Shown: piece after piece, positions 36,628 to 44,068 of the stretch
Position numbering within the stretch: the stretch's first letter is position 1
Layout of the letters: each line of letters begins with the position of its first letter
Assembly: GCA_050331475.1 (NCBI GenBank)
Contig: JBHJGU010000026.1
Span: 1 to 61,486, forward strand
DNA: 61,486 bases
Origin: JBHJGU01 sp050331475
GTDB lineage: Bacteria > Pseudomonadota > Alphaproteobacteria > Caulobacterales > Maricaulaceae
Direction of reading: 5' to 3'
The notes under the pieces: generated by a model
Seen by the model: the letters and a program-made list of their open reading frames with translations, nothing else
Told to the model about the DNA's origin: nothing
Database searches by the model: none
Position numbers and translations under genes: made by a program

Positions 36628-36700
36628 CCGCACTTATTGCGGATTATGACGGGTGATCCGCCCCCCGCCGTTGCAATCGCTCAGCCATTTGAGGCTGAGC
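36628..36700 (+). promoter_or_regulatory. Structured 5' leader of rpsD
   Basis: Two short hairpins lie in the predicted leader: CCGCA/TGCGG around 36628-36642, and the perfect 8-bp stem GCTCAGCC/GGCTGAGC with loop ATTTGA at 36679-36700, ending 26 bases before the rpsD start. S4 represses its own synthesis through leader RNA in several bacteria, so autoregulation is possible here; there is no direct evidence. Confidence 0.4.
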
Positions 36701-36726
36701 CGGGCCGGATCGAATATGAGGCAAGC

Positions 36727-37344
36727 ATGTCGAAGCGTTTTTCGCAGAAGTACAAAATCGACCGGCGTATGGGCGAGAATTTGTGGGGTCGCCCCAAAAG
36801 CCCAGTCAATAAGCGCTCCTACGGCCCCGGTCAGCACGGCCAGCGGCGCAAAGGCAAACTCTCAGACTTCGGGCTGCAGCTTAAAGCCAAGCAAAAGCTC
36901 AAAGGCTATTACGGCAATATCACCGAGAAACAGTTCCGTCGCACCTTTGACGAGGCGGCGCGGCGCAAAGGCAATACGGCTGAAAACCTGATCGGTTTGT
37001 TGGAAAGCCGGCTCGACGCTTTGGTCTATCGCGCGAAGTTTGTGCCCACGGTGTTCGCCGCGCGCCAATTCGTCAATCACGGCCATGTTACGGTGAACGG
37101 CAAGAAGGCGAATGTGCCGTCCATGCGCTTGCGTCCGGGTGATGTGGTCCAGGTCAAAGAGCGCTCGCGCACCATGGCGCTGGTGCTCGAAGCGATGGAC
37201 AGCGCGGAGCGCGATTGGCCCGATTATATCGAGATCGATCCCAAGGCGATGACCGCGACTTACCTGCGCATGCCAGAAATGAACGACGTGCCTTATGCGG
37301 TGCGTATGGAGCCGAACCTGGTGGTGGAATACTACTCGTCCTAA
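36727..37344 (+). CDS. rpsD: 30S ribosomal protein S4
   Basis: A 205-residue primary 16S rRNA-binding protein needed to nucleate the small subunit. It begins MSKRFSQKYKIDRRMGENLWG and has GPGQHGQRRKGKLSDFG and an S4 RNA-binding domain (RLDALVYRAKFVPTVFAARQ to about residue 160). The ATG at 36727 is the family start; upstream in-frame ATGs fall in the leader. The gene has its own promoter and a strong terminator and so is probably monocistronic, unlike enterobacterial rpsD, which sits in the alpha operon. Confidence 0.97.
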   Translation: MSKRFSQKYKIDRRMGENLWGRPKSPVNKRSYGPGQHGQRRKGKLSDFGLQLKAKQKLKGYYGNITEKQFRRTFDEAARRKGNTAENLIGLLESRLDALVYRAKFVPTVFAARQFVNHGHVTVNGKKANVPSMRLRPGDVVQVKERSRTMALVLEAMDSAERDWPDYIEIDPKAMTATYLRMPEMNDVPYAVRMEPNLVVEYYSS

Positions 37345-37368
37345 CCCCTAGGGCTTCGTTCAAAGGTC

Positions 37369-37398
37369 AAGGCCGCGTCTTCGGGCGCGGCCTTTTTT
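37369..37398 (+). terminator. Rho-independent terminator after rpsD
   Basis: AAGGCCGCGTC pairs with GGCGCGGCCTT around the tetraloop TTCG (37380-37383), one U-G pair allowed, giving an 11-bp stem followed by a run of six T residues. It ends rpsD transcription and also separates it from convergent rimO. Confidence 0.93.
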
Positions 37399-37418
37399 CT
37401 GACCGCTTGCGGTTTTTC

Positions 37419-38741
37419 TTACCGCCCCACGACGGCGTGGACATCGTAATGGTCCGCCGCCGTGACCGGCGCTTTGTGGATGTGGCGGGGCTTGGCGCGG
37501 CGCACGCCGGAGACATAAGCCTTGCCGTCGATTTCCGGCGCGTCGGCCTTGGTGCGCCCTACGACCGATCCGTCGGGCGCGACCGTGTCCACCATGACCT
37601 CAACCCGTTGGCCGATCAAGCCGCGACCGCGCTTGGCGGAAATCTCCGCCTGTTTGCGCATGAAGCGGTCATAGCGCTCGGCCTTAACCTCGGCGGGCAC
37701 ATGGCCGTCTAGGTCGCGCGAGGCGGCGTGGACCACGTTTTCGTATTGGAAACAGCCCGCCCGATCGATGCGCGCCGCGTCGAGCCACTCCAGCAGGTAT
37801 TCAAAATCCGCCTCGGTCTCCCCGGGAAAGCCGACGATAAAGGTCGACCGGATCGCGAGGTCAGGACACATCGCGCGCCAGGCGGCGATGCGATCGAGCG
37901 TCTTCTCTTGGTTCGCCGGTCGCTTCATCGCCTTGAGCACGCTGGGGCTGGCGTGTTGGAAGGGGATGTCGAGATAGGGCAACACATGGCCGTCCGCCAT
38001 CAGCTCGATGACCTGATCCACATGCGGGTAGGGATAGACATAATGCAGCCGCACCCAAACCCCTAACGACCCCAACGCCTTGGCCAGATCAAAGAATTTC
38101 GCTTTGACCGTTTCCTCCCGCCAGACGCTTTCCGCATAACGCACGTCTTGGCCATAGGCGGAGGTGTCTTGGCTCACCACCAGCAGCTCCTTCACCCCGG
38201 CCGCCACCAGCCGCTCAGCTTCGAGGAGCACGTCACGGGCGGGGCGGGAGACCAGATCGCCGCGCAGTTTGGGGATGATGCAGAAGCTGCACCGGTTCGA
38301 GCAGCCCTCGGAGATTTTTAGGTAGGCGTAATGGCGCGGGGTGAGCTTGACGCCCGCCTCGGGCACCAGGTCGGCAAACGGCCCTTGGGCGGAGGGCGCC
38401 GCGGCGTGGACCGCTTGGACCACCTGTTCGTATTGCTGCGGCCCGGTGACGGCGAGCACTTTGGGATGGGCTTGGCGGATCACCTCAGGCTCTGCGCCTA
38501 AGCAGCCGGTCACAATGACCCGACCGTTTTCCGCAATCGCCTCGCCGATGGTGTCCAGGCTTTCAGTCCGCGCGCTGTCGAGGAAGCCGCAGGTGTTCAC
38601 CACCACCACATCCGCGCCGTCGTAACCACGGCTGAGCCGATAGCCCTCCGCGCGCAAGGCGGTGATGATGCGTTCGGAATCCACCAGCGCCTTGGGGCAC
38701 CCCAAGGAGACGAATCCGACGGTGGGCGAGGCGGCGGTCAT
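37419..38741 (-). CDS. rimO: Ribosomal protein S12 methylthiotransferase RimO
   Basis: A 440-residue radical-SAM enzyme that adds a methylthio group to the conserved aspartate of ribosomal protein S12. The N-terminal UPF0004 domain has VGFVSLGCPKALVDSE and NTCGFLDSA, with cysteines for one cluster. The radical-SAM cluster ligands are Cys147, Cys151 and Cys154 in CSNRCSFC. A C-terminal TRAM domain follows (about 375-440). The ATG at 38741 gives the usual N-terminus; 29 more residues upstream lack homologous character. Confidence 0.95.
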   Translation of the reverse strand: MTAASPTVGFVSLGCPKALVDSERIITALRAEGYRLSRGYDGADVVVVNTCGFLDSARTESLDTIGEAIAENGRVIVTGCLGAEPEVIRQAHPKVLAVTGPQQYEQVVQAVHAAAPSAQGPFADLVPEAGVKLTPRHYAYLKISEGCSNRCSFCIIPKLRGDLVSRPARDVLLEAERLVAAGVKELLVVSQDTSAYGQDVRYAESVWREETVKAKFFDLAKALGSLGVWVRLHYVYPYPHVDQVIELMADGHVLPYLDIPFQHASPSVLKAMKRPANQEKTLDRIAAWRAMCPDLAIRSTFIVGFPGETEADFEYLLEWLDAARIDRAGCFQYENVVHAASRDLDGHVPAEVKAERYDRFMRKQAEISAKRGRGLIGQRVEVMVDTVAPDGSVVGRTKADAPEIDGKAYVSGVRRAKPRHIHKAPVTAADHYDVHAVVGR

Positions 38742-38833
38742 GGGCGAACGGGCTCCGGCGGCGCAAGCCCGCTCGGGTAGCGGCTTTTGGCGTGTTTCGC
38801 AATGAGAACTGCGCTGGGGGCTTGCCATATATT

Positions 38834-38867
38834 ATCGAAAAACAATACATGTCTATTGCCTTTCGAT
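38834..38867 (+). promoter_or_regulatory. Interrupted inverted repeat just upstream of the small lipoprotein operon
   Basis: ATCGAAA (38834-38840) pairs with TTTCGAT (38861-38867) and CAATA (38843-38847) with TATTG (38854-38858), leaving a two-by-two internal mismatch and a 6-base loop. The right arm runs into the ribosome binding region (GGGAG) of the ATG at 38880, and TATATT at 38828-38833 could be a -10 box. It may be an operator or leader hairpin. Confidence 0.5.
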
Positions 38868-38879
38868 GGGAGCATATCG

Positions 38880-39263
38880 ATGAACAAAAAATATTTCGGC
38901 CTGGTCGGTTTCGCCGCTTTGACGGTTTCAGGCTGTGTCATTGTGAACGAAGAACGCGTGGTCACGAATGCGCCTGGTTTTGCGGAATTCGCGGAAGAAC
39001 CGATTTACGCCGCCCGGGTCGAAGCGGAAGGCGTTTATGTCACCGTCCGGTCGAATGGTTGCACCAATAAAAGCCAATTCGACGTGGATGTGGACGAAGA
39101 GCGCGATCGGGTTTACTCCGCCGCATTCCGGCGCATTCAAGCAGATCGCTGTGCGTCGGACCCCCAGGGCCGCGATGAGCTTTATTTCAGCTATTCCGAG
39201 CTTGGCGTGCCTGCGGGCGCGGACCTCTTCGTGCGCAACCCGCTCGCTCGCGGCGCAAGCTGA
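38880..39263 (+). CDS. Small lipoprotein of unknown function (first of two)
   Basis: A 127-residue predicted lipoprotein. The ATG at 38880 follows GGGAG and opens into a signal peptide with the lipobox VSGC (Cys19). The mature part has EEPIYAARVEAEGVYVTVRSNGCTNKSQFDV and ends with SYSELGVPAGADLFVRNPL; two Cys residues (about 60 and 90) could form a disulphide. I recall similar unnamed proteins in related alphaproteobacteria but no function. It overlaps the next lipoprotein gene by one base (TGATG). Confidence 0.75.
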   Translation: MNKKYFGLVGFAALTVSGCVIVNEERVVTNAPGFAEFAEEPIYAARVEAEGVYVTVRSNGCTNKSQFDVDVDEERDRVYSAAFRRIQADRCASDPQGRDELYFSYSELGVPAGADLFVRNPLARGAS

Positions 39264-39514
39264 TGGGCGGGGTTGCGCGGCGCGTAGGCCTGGCTCTGGC
39301 CAGTGCGGCGGGGATGGGTCTCGGCGGTTGTGTGATCCATGTGAAGGAAGGGCCCCAGGCCACCGAAGTGCGCGCCTTTCCCCATTGGATCGCGCGCGAG
39401 GCGGCGCGTGACCAATGCGTTGACGTGGCGGAGGTGGACACCAGTCAAAGACTGGCGCGCGTGATTATCCCCAATGACGCGGAGCACAATTGCGAGCGCG
39501 AGGAGACGGGTTGA
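39263..39514 (+). CDS. Very small lipoprotein of unknown function (second of two)
   Basis: An 83-residue predicted lipoprotein with the lipobox GLGGC (Cys23). The mature portion is only about 60 residues and contains two further cysteines (DQCVDVAEVD and HNCEREE). The ATG sits on the last base of the upstream gene's TGA, so translation is coupled and the two products may work together. No family recognised. Confidence 0.65.
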   Translation: MGGVARRVGLALASAAGMGLGGCVIHVKEGPQATEVRAFPHWIAREAARDQCVDVAEVDTSQRLARVIIPNDAEHNCEREETG

Positions 39515-39628
39515 GCGCGCGATCCATAATGCGCCCCTGTTGGGCGTAAAGTGCAAAAATAATGCGGCTTTAAGGGCGCCGGTTCGCTAGGGCGGGAGCG
39601 GGCTCGCGGCGGGCAGAGGAGAAGGACG

Positions 39629-40729
39629 ATGATCACGACGCGGAAATCTCGAGCGCAGGCGGTGGTGCTGGCGGCGCTGGCGCTGGCGCTAACGGTTCCG
39701 GCGTTCGCCCAGACCTACGCGCCGAGCTTTCAGCCGAGCCAGATGACGGACGAGCCGCCGGGCCCTAAAAATGAGGTCGCAGTCCTTGCCACCCCGCACC
39801 TCTCCAACATGTCCGATGAGTTTCGGCCGGAGATGGTCGGCCCCCTCGTCGACCGCCTGGCCGCGTGGAGGCCGTCGGCGATCGCGGTCGAAACCATCCC
39901 CGGTCTGGTCTGCGACGCGATGAGGCGGGCGCCGGTCCGCTATGGCGACGGGCGGGTCGAGCTCTACTGCTTCGATCCGAGCCATGCCGGAGAAGTCAGC
40001 GGCCTGGACGTTTCCGCCGCGAACGCCGCCGCCGAGGAGATGCTGGCCGCTTGGCCAGAGAGCCCAGCGCCGAAGGACCGACGGCGGCTGGCCCTTCTCT
40101 TCCTGGCGGCTGGCGAGCCAGGCTCCGCCCTCGTCCAGTGGCTGCGTCTTCCGCCTGAAGAACGGGTTGCGGCCAATGGTCTCGACAAGACGCTGACCGC
40201 AGACATCGAGGCCCGGCGCACGAGGTGGAGCGAGGTGTCGCTCATCGCCGCACCGGTGGCTGCGAGGGTGGGACTTGAGCGCCTGTGGAGCGTCGACGAC
40301 CAGGCCTACTATGCGGGCACCGTCGACAGGGACGCCTACGGTCAGGCCTTGTCCGAGGCCTGGGACAACCCAACCACAGCGCGGCGTCGAGCCAAGGACA
40401 AGGCGCTTCGATCGAGGCTTGGCGAAGACGGCGGATTTATGGACCTCTACCGCGCCTTAAATGCTCCAGACTATCCCGATTTAGCCTACCGCTCTGACTG
40501 GGGCGCTGCGCTGGTCGAGCCCTCTGAGCCGCAATACGGGCGCCGCTATGTCGCCTATTGGGAGACGCGGAACCTAAGGATGGTCGCCAATATGCGGGAG
40601 GTTCTGGGCCGCGCCCCCGGCACGCGTATGCTCTCGATCGTGGGCGCCTCCCACAAGGGCTATTACGAGGCCTATCTCGATGAGATGCGCGACGTCGACC
40701 TGGTCGATATTCTACCGCTTTTGGAGTGA
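39629..40729 (+). CDS. DUF5694-family exported protein
   Basis: A 366-residue protein with a signal peptide (about 1-27, AFAQ cleavage). NEVAVLATPHLSNM, AIAVETIPG and a C-terminal MLSIVGASHKGYYEAYL match the DUF5694 pattern, which is related in layout to TraB/GumN-type proteins (HL near the N-terminus, an Glu in the ExxP region and GxxHxxYY at the C-terminus). A hydrolase has been suspected for that superfamily but none is shown here. AGGAGAAGG precedes the ATG. Its neighbours are unrelated, so the gene may be an independent insertion. Confidence 0.8.
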   Translation: MITTRKSRAQAVVLAALALALTVPAFAQTYAPSFQPSQMTDEPPGPKNEVAVLATPHLSNMSDEFRPEMVGPLVDRLAAWRPSAIAVETIPGLVCDAMRRAPVRYGDGRVELYCFDPSHAGEVSGLDVSAANAAAEEMLAAWPESPAPKDRRRLALLFLAAGEPGSALVQWLRLPPEERVAANGLDKTLTADIEARRTRWSEVSLIAAPVAARVGLERLWSVDDQAYYAGTVDRDAYGQALSEAWDNPTTARRRAKDKALRSRLGEDGGFMDLYRALNAPDYPDLAYRSDWGAALVEPSEPQYGRRYVAYWETRNLRMVANMREVLGRAPGTRMLSIVGASHKGYYEAYLDEMRDVDLVDILPLLE

Positions 40730-40846
40730 AAGGGCTCGTCGATTCAAAGAGCGTCAGGGCCGCCTGTGCCAGGTCCGGCGACGAGGTGGCGATCGCGCCC
40801 TAGGGGCGCATTGCGCTCTCTTCTGCAAACAACCGTTTTTGGCGTG

Positions 40847-41194
40847 TTAGGCCTCCGCCACGCGGACGGTCAGTTTGCTGCGATCGGGCGCGAGGCGACC
40901 CGCGATCGCGGCGACCGCGTCGAGCGGGGCCGCATAGCGCCAGAACGCGTTTTCTATCAGGGCGCCTTCGGCGGTTCGCCAATGGAAATAGTCCGCCTCG
41001 CCCTTAAACGGGCACCGACTCGTCCGGTCCGACGCGACCAGCCGGTCGGGCGTGATCGCATCTGAAGGTAGGTAGAAGGCCGGCGGATAGCCGGCTTCGT
41101 CCAGGCAAACCGCGTCGGTGGTGTCCGCAATCACGTCGGCCTCAAAGGCGACGATTACCCGACGCGGTTCAGCCCTGAGCGTGATCCGCGCCAT
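40847..41194 (-). CDS. DUF427-family protein
   Basis: A 115-residue soluble protein of the small beta-rich DUF427 family. CPFKGEADYFHW is the signature, followed by ENAFWRYAAPLDAVAAIAGR. The start codon overlaps the last base of the grxD stop, so it is the last gene of the bolA-AKR-grxD group. The biochemical function of the family is not established. Confidence 0.9.
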   Translation of the reverse strand: MARITLRAEPRRVIVAFEADVIADTTDAVCLDEAGYPPAFYLPSDAITPDRLVASDRTSRCPFKGEADYFHWRTAEGALIENAFWRYAAPLDAVAAIAGRLAPDRSKLTVRVAEA

Positions 41195-41538
41195 CAGGCC
41201 GCTTCAAGCACGCCTTTGTCGGCCAGAAACGTCTTGAGTTCGCCCGTTTCAAACATCTCGCGGACAATGTCGCAGCCGCCGACGAACTCGCCTTTGACGT
41301 AGAGCTGCGGGATGGTGGGCCAGTTTGAGAAGTCTTTCACGCCTTGGCGGATGTCCGTATCCGCGAGCACGTTCATCGACTGAAAATCCACGCCCAGATA
41401 GGTGAGGATTTGCACGACCGTCGAGGAGAACCCGCACTGGGGAAAACTCGGCGTGCCTTTCATGAACAACATCACGTCATTAGCGGAGACGGCGTTTTGG
41501 ATCGCGTCTTGCGCGGTTTGCACGGGAGCGTCAGTCAT
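41194..41538 (-). CDS. grxD: Monothiol glutaredoxin GrxD
   Basis: A 114-residue CGFS-type glutaredoxin that binds a [2Fe-2S] cluster with glutathione and hands clusters to client proteins. Cys35 lies in PQCGFSS, and WPTIPQLYVKGEFVGGCDI is the glutathione-binding region. The ATG at 41538 matches the family start. The frame is open 20 residues further upstream. BolA is encoded two genes upstream; GrxD and BolA proteins form a complex, and the two genes adjoin purL in many alphaproteobacteria. Here an aldo/keto reductase gene separates them. Confidence 0.95.
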   Translation of the reverse strand: MTDAPVQTAQDAIQNAVSANDVMLFMKGTPSFPQCGFSSTVVQILTYLGVDFQSMNVLADTDIRQGVKDFSNWPTIPQLYVKGEFVGGCDIVREMFETGELKTFLADKGVLEAA

Positions 41539-41594
41539 GGAGCGGACCTTTCCTAAATTCGTCAAACGCAGGTAAGCCCTGACAAACCGCAGCG

Positions 41595-42500
41595 TCAAGC
41601 GGTTCGACCGCGCCCGATCGCCGCCGTCTCGCGTCCTGGCTTAGGGTCCGCGAGGGCGGCTTCTGACGCGGTCGTATCAGCGGCGTTGAGCGCTTTCGCA
41701 AGCGCGATATTGGCGTCCAGATGCGCGGAACGCGTGGTGGTCATCATAATGGCGTCGGCCAGGCCGGTTTCAAACGCGCCTTGCAGCGCCTGGGTGGGGG
41801 TCATCGCGCTTGGCGCGCTCGCGCCGCGGGATTTCATGGTCTTAGCCATCCGCCACAGGCCCGGCCCGTCCATGTGTAACGGGCGGCGTCCTGCGGGCGC
41901 CAAGGCTTCAATGCCGATCACAGCCACGCCGTCTGCGCGCGCGCGGATTAAGAGGTCAACGAGTTTCGAGCCTTGAGCGGTTATGTCCGCACGCACGGGC
42001 GCCATGACCATGTCAAAAGCTTGCGCGTCGAGCGCGGGCTCTAATTCTCGGCCGCGCACGCAAACGCCGAGATAATCGACCCAACCGGCGGCCTTCAGAC
42101 CGGTCAGCGTTTCCAAAAGCGCGGGCGTGAGCGCCTCAGGCGCAGGACCGTGGAGCAAAAACGCGTCGAGCCGTTCAAGCCCTAACCGTTTGAGGCTTTG
42201 GAAAAACGATCGCCTAACGAATTCCGGTTCGAAGTTTTTCGCCGCCCGACCCCAGCCGCGCCAAATCGTGCCCACTTTGGAGCACACAAACACGGTGTCC
42301 CGGTCGAGCTTTGAAAGGGCGAGGCCCAGCCGGCGCTCCGCCTCGCCGTCGCCGTAAAATGGCGCGATGTCGAACAGCCGCACACCAGCCGTCGCCGCCC
42401 GGCTGATCAAGTCCACGGTTTTATCCGGCGCCACCAGCCGGGTGGCGTGCGGACCGGACACCCCAAACCCTAGCCGCGTCGGCCCCGCGAAGGCGTGCAC
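41595..42500 (-). CDS. Aldo/keto reductase
   Basis: A 301-residue NADPH-dependent oxidoreductase of the TIM-barrel AKR family. The catalytic tetrad is partly visible: Asp44 and Tyr49 in FDIAPFYGDGE and Lys75 in VCSKVG. HGPAPE near 117 supplies the His. Its position between bolA and grxD breaks an otherwise compact Fe-S operon. The last 20 or so residues are an Ala/Gly/Arg tail. Substrate unknown. Confidence 0.88.
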   Translation of the reverse strand: MHAFAGPTRLGFGVSGPHATRLVAPDKTVDLISRAATAGVRLFDIAPFYGDGEAERRLGLALSKLDRDTVFVCSKVGTIWRGWGRAAKNFEPEFVRRSFFQSLKRLGLERLDAFLLHGPAPEALTPALLETLTGLKAAGWVDYLGVCVRGRELEPALDAQAFDMVMAPVRADITAQGSKLVDLLIRARADGVAVIGIEALAPAGRRPLHMDGPGLWRMAKTMKSRGASAPSAMTPTQALQGAFETGLADAIMMTTTRSAHLDANIALAKALNAADTTASEAALADPKPGRETAAIGRGRTA

Positions 42501-42505
42501 GCGGG

Positions 42506-42739
42506 CTAAGCCGGGGCGCTGGTTTCCAAGGCCAAGGCGTGCAGCTCACCGCCCATTCGGCCTTTCAGCGCCGCATAGACCATCTGGTGTTGGGCCACCC
42601 GGGTTTTGCCCGCAAACTCGGGCGCAATGATACGCGCTTTATAATGATCGCCGTCGCCGGCCAGGTCGGTAAGCTCGATATCCGCATCCGGGAAAGCGTC
42701 GCGCAGCAGGGTTTCGATCTCTTGAGCAGGCATGGGCAT
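42506..42739 (-). CDS. bolA: BolA/IbaG-family protein
   Basis: A 77-residue BolA-fold protein that partners monothiol glutaredoxins in iron sensing and cluster transfer. HYKARIIAPEFAGKTRVAQHQMVYAALKGRMGGELHALAL is the BolA core, here described by its invariant His of VAQHQMVY and the GELHALAL end. It is on the same strand as grxD. The ATG at 42739 has AGGGAG upstream. purL lies 1.3 kb upstream, with an unrelated segment between. Confidence 0.92.
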   Translation of the reverse strand: MPMPAQEIETLLRDAFPDADIELTDLAGDGDHYKARIIAPEFAGKTRVAQHQMVYAALKGRMGGELHALALETSAPA

Positions 42740-42896
42740 GGCGATCTCCCTTAAAGACGGGGTGTGCTAACACGCCGGTTTGCGGGGAGGGAAGGGGGAG
42801 GTGGCCTGGCGCCGCGGCGCGGTTGTCGCAGCAACCCCGGGCGAAACCATTGGCTTTGTTGCGCTTTGATCAGGCCTTCACGCCGTTCGCGCGCGG

Positions 42897-43394
42897 TTAG
42901 CGGCGCGCGGCGAACCGGGTGGCGGGCGCGTCTAAATCGGCGACTTGGCAGATCGGTCCCAGGCCGGGATTGCAGAACGACACCACGACCTCACACCGGA
43001 CGCTCGTTTCTTCGCGGTCCTGGCAACGGCCGAGCGCTTGGGTTTCCGCTTCAGGGGCAACCCCGCCCGCGCACCGAGTGGCGACGCCGAAATAGGGCCG
43101 TCGGCTGGCGGCCTCGCCGAACGGCCGCACGGCCACGCCGCACAAGCCCGGGCCCTTGAACTCCTCAACGATGATGCAATTCGGATGCTCGGGCCCACCG
43201 CAATTCCACAGCGCAACGCGTTGGGCGGCGTCTTGGGTTTCACGGTTATTGCTATAGCCAAATTAGCCGGAGACCGTGTCGATCGCGAACGCGCCATAGG
43301 GGCCCGGTGGTACGGCGGGGGGCGCCGTTTGCGCGGCGCTAAAAGGCGCGATCAGTAAGACAAGGCCCGCAAGTAACGTGCGAGGTCCGACCAT
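42897..43394 (-). pseudogene. DUF4189-family exported protein, interrupted by one in-frame TAA
   Basis: From the ATG at 43394 the frame encodes a signal peptide (about 1-22, ending SAAQ) and PYGAFAIDTVSG, then TAA at 43265-43263, then in the same frame FGYSNNRETQDAAQRVALWNCGG, all DUF4189-like (typical pattern: YGAIAYSP-SG-WGWSYN-AAxxALxxC). A second cysteine-rich half continues (CAGGVAPEAETQALGRCQDR, then VSFCNPGLGPICQV) to a stop at 42897. Without the TAA the product would be 165 codons. The stop sits at the usual SG/W(F)G junction. Most likely a broken gene; a sequencing error is possible. The opposite-strand frame (42945-43358) is an antisense shadow. Confidence 0.75.
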
Positions 43395-43647
43395 GGACGC
43401 GGCTCCGTGCCGTTGACGAGGGCTTACACTTTTCAGGGTTTTACCCTCACGTCCAATGACGGCTTGGGGAGGCGCGCCTCGGCGCACCGCGTGCTTTGAA
43501 GGCGCAAGCGCTCTGTTGGTTGCGAACGCATTCGCCGAGGAAGACAGGACGCCAAACCATCTCGCTTGAAATGTGTCTTTGCATGGGCCGAAACCAACTT
43601 TCGTGTTAAGAGGGTAAATGTTCGGAGTTTAGCGGAGAGGGAGTAAT

Positions 43648-43953
43648 ATGCGGACGCACGCGATTAAGAATAAGGCCGGACACTTGGAACATAGCGATGT
43701 CATTCGCGTCGTTGGGCATTCACATAACAGCTTCGATGACGCCGTGTCTTCGGCGATCAAACAACTCACTAATCCAAAGCCCGGTCATAATCATCACGAC
43801 GGTCTAAAATTTGTCGCTTTTGAAGTTATCCAATTATCCGGCGCTATCGAGCATGGTGCTGAGGGCGAGGCGGGCGACGTTATTCATTTTTCTGCTACGA
43901 TTGACGTCGAAGCTCATCACAAGCATTGCGAGGATGACCTCCACGACCCTTAA
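43648..43953 (+). CDS. Dodecin-like protein with His-rich insert and tail
   Basis: A 101-residue protein. SDVIRVVGHSHNSFDDAVSSAIKQ, then LKFVAFEVIQLSGAIEHG, then HFSATIDVE reproduces the beta-alpha-beta-beta pattern of dodecins, which form flavin-binding 12-mers. Differences are striking: an insert GHNHHDG between helix and strand 2, a tail HHKHCEDDLHD, and no Trp at the usual flavin-stacking spot (LKF where dodecins have LRW). The ATG at 43648 has GGAGAGGGAG upstream. A 67-nt dispersed repeat starts 13 bases after the stop. Fold assignment is good; flavin or metal binding is inference. Confidence 0.75.
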   Translation: MRTHAIKNKAGHLEHSDVIRVVGHSHNSFDDAVSSAIKQLTNPKPGHNHHDGLKFVAFEVIQLSGAIEHGAEGEAGDVIHFSATIDVEAHHKHCEDDLHDP

Positions 43954-43966
43954 GTCTGCAACGCGT

Positions 43967-44033
43967 CTAGAGCGTTTTCAGCAAAAGTGTAAGCGGTTTC
44001 GCGGTTCGAAAGCGCAATAAACCAAAGACTTAG
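43967..44033 (+). repeat. Dispersed 67-nt hairpin repeat, copy B
   Basis: Begins CTAGAGCGTTTTCAGCAAAA and matches copy A (34426-34492, opposite strand) at 60 of 67 positions. One change in the outer stem still allows pairing (T-G instead of T-A). It follows the dodecin-like gene by 13 bases in the same orientation, as copy A does for icd. It lies 35 bases from the 3' end of purL. Confidence 0.85.
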
Positions 44034-44068
44034 ATCGACTGCGCGACTCGTATTAAATAGAAGCGGCT

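Noticed and set aside
42945..43358. 137-aa plus-strand frame in the bolA-dodecin gap
   Set aside because: It runs opposite the DUF4189-like gene, which explains the sequence better; no domain or good RBS.
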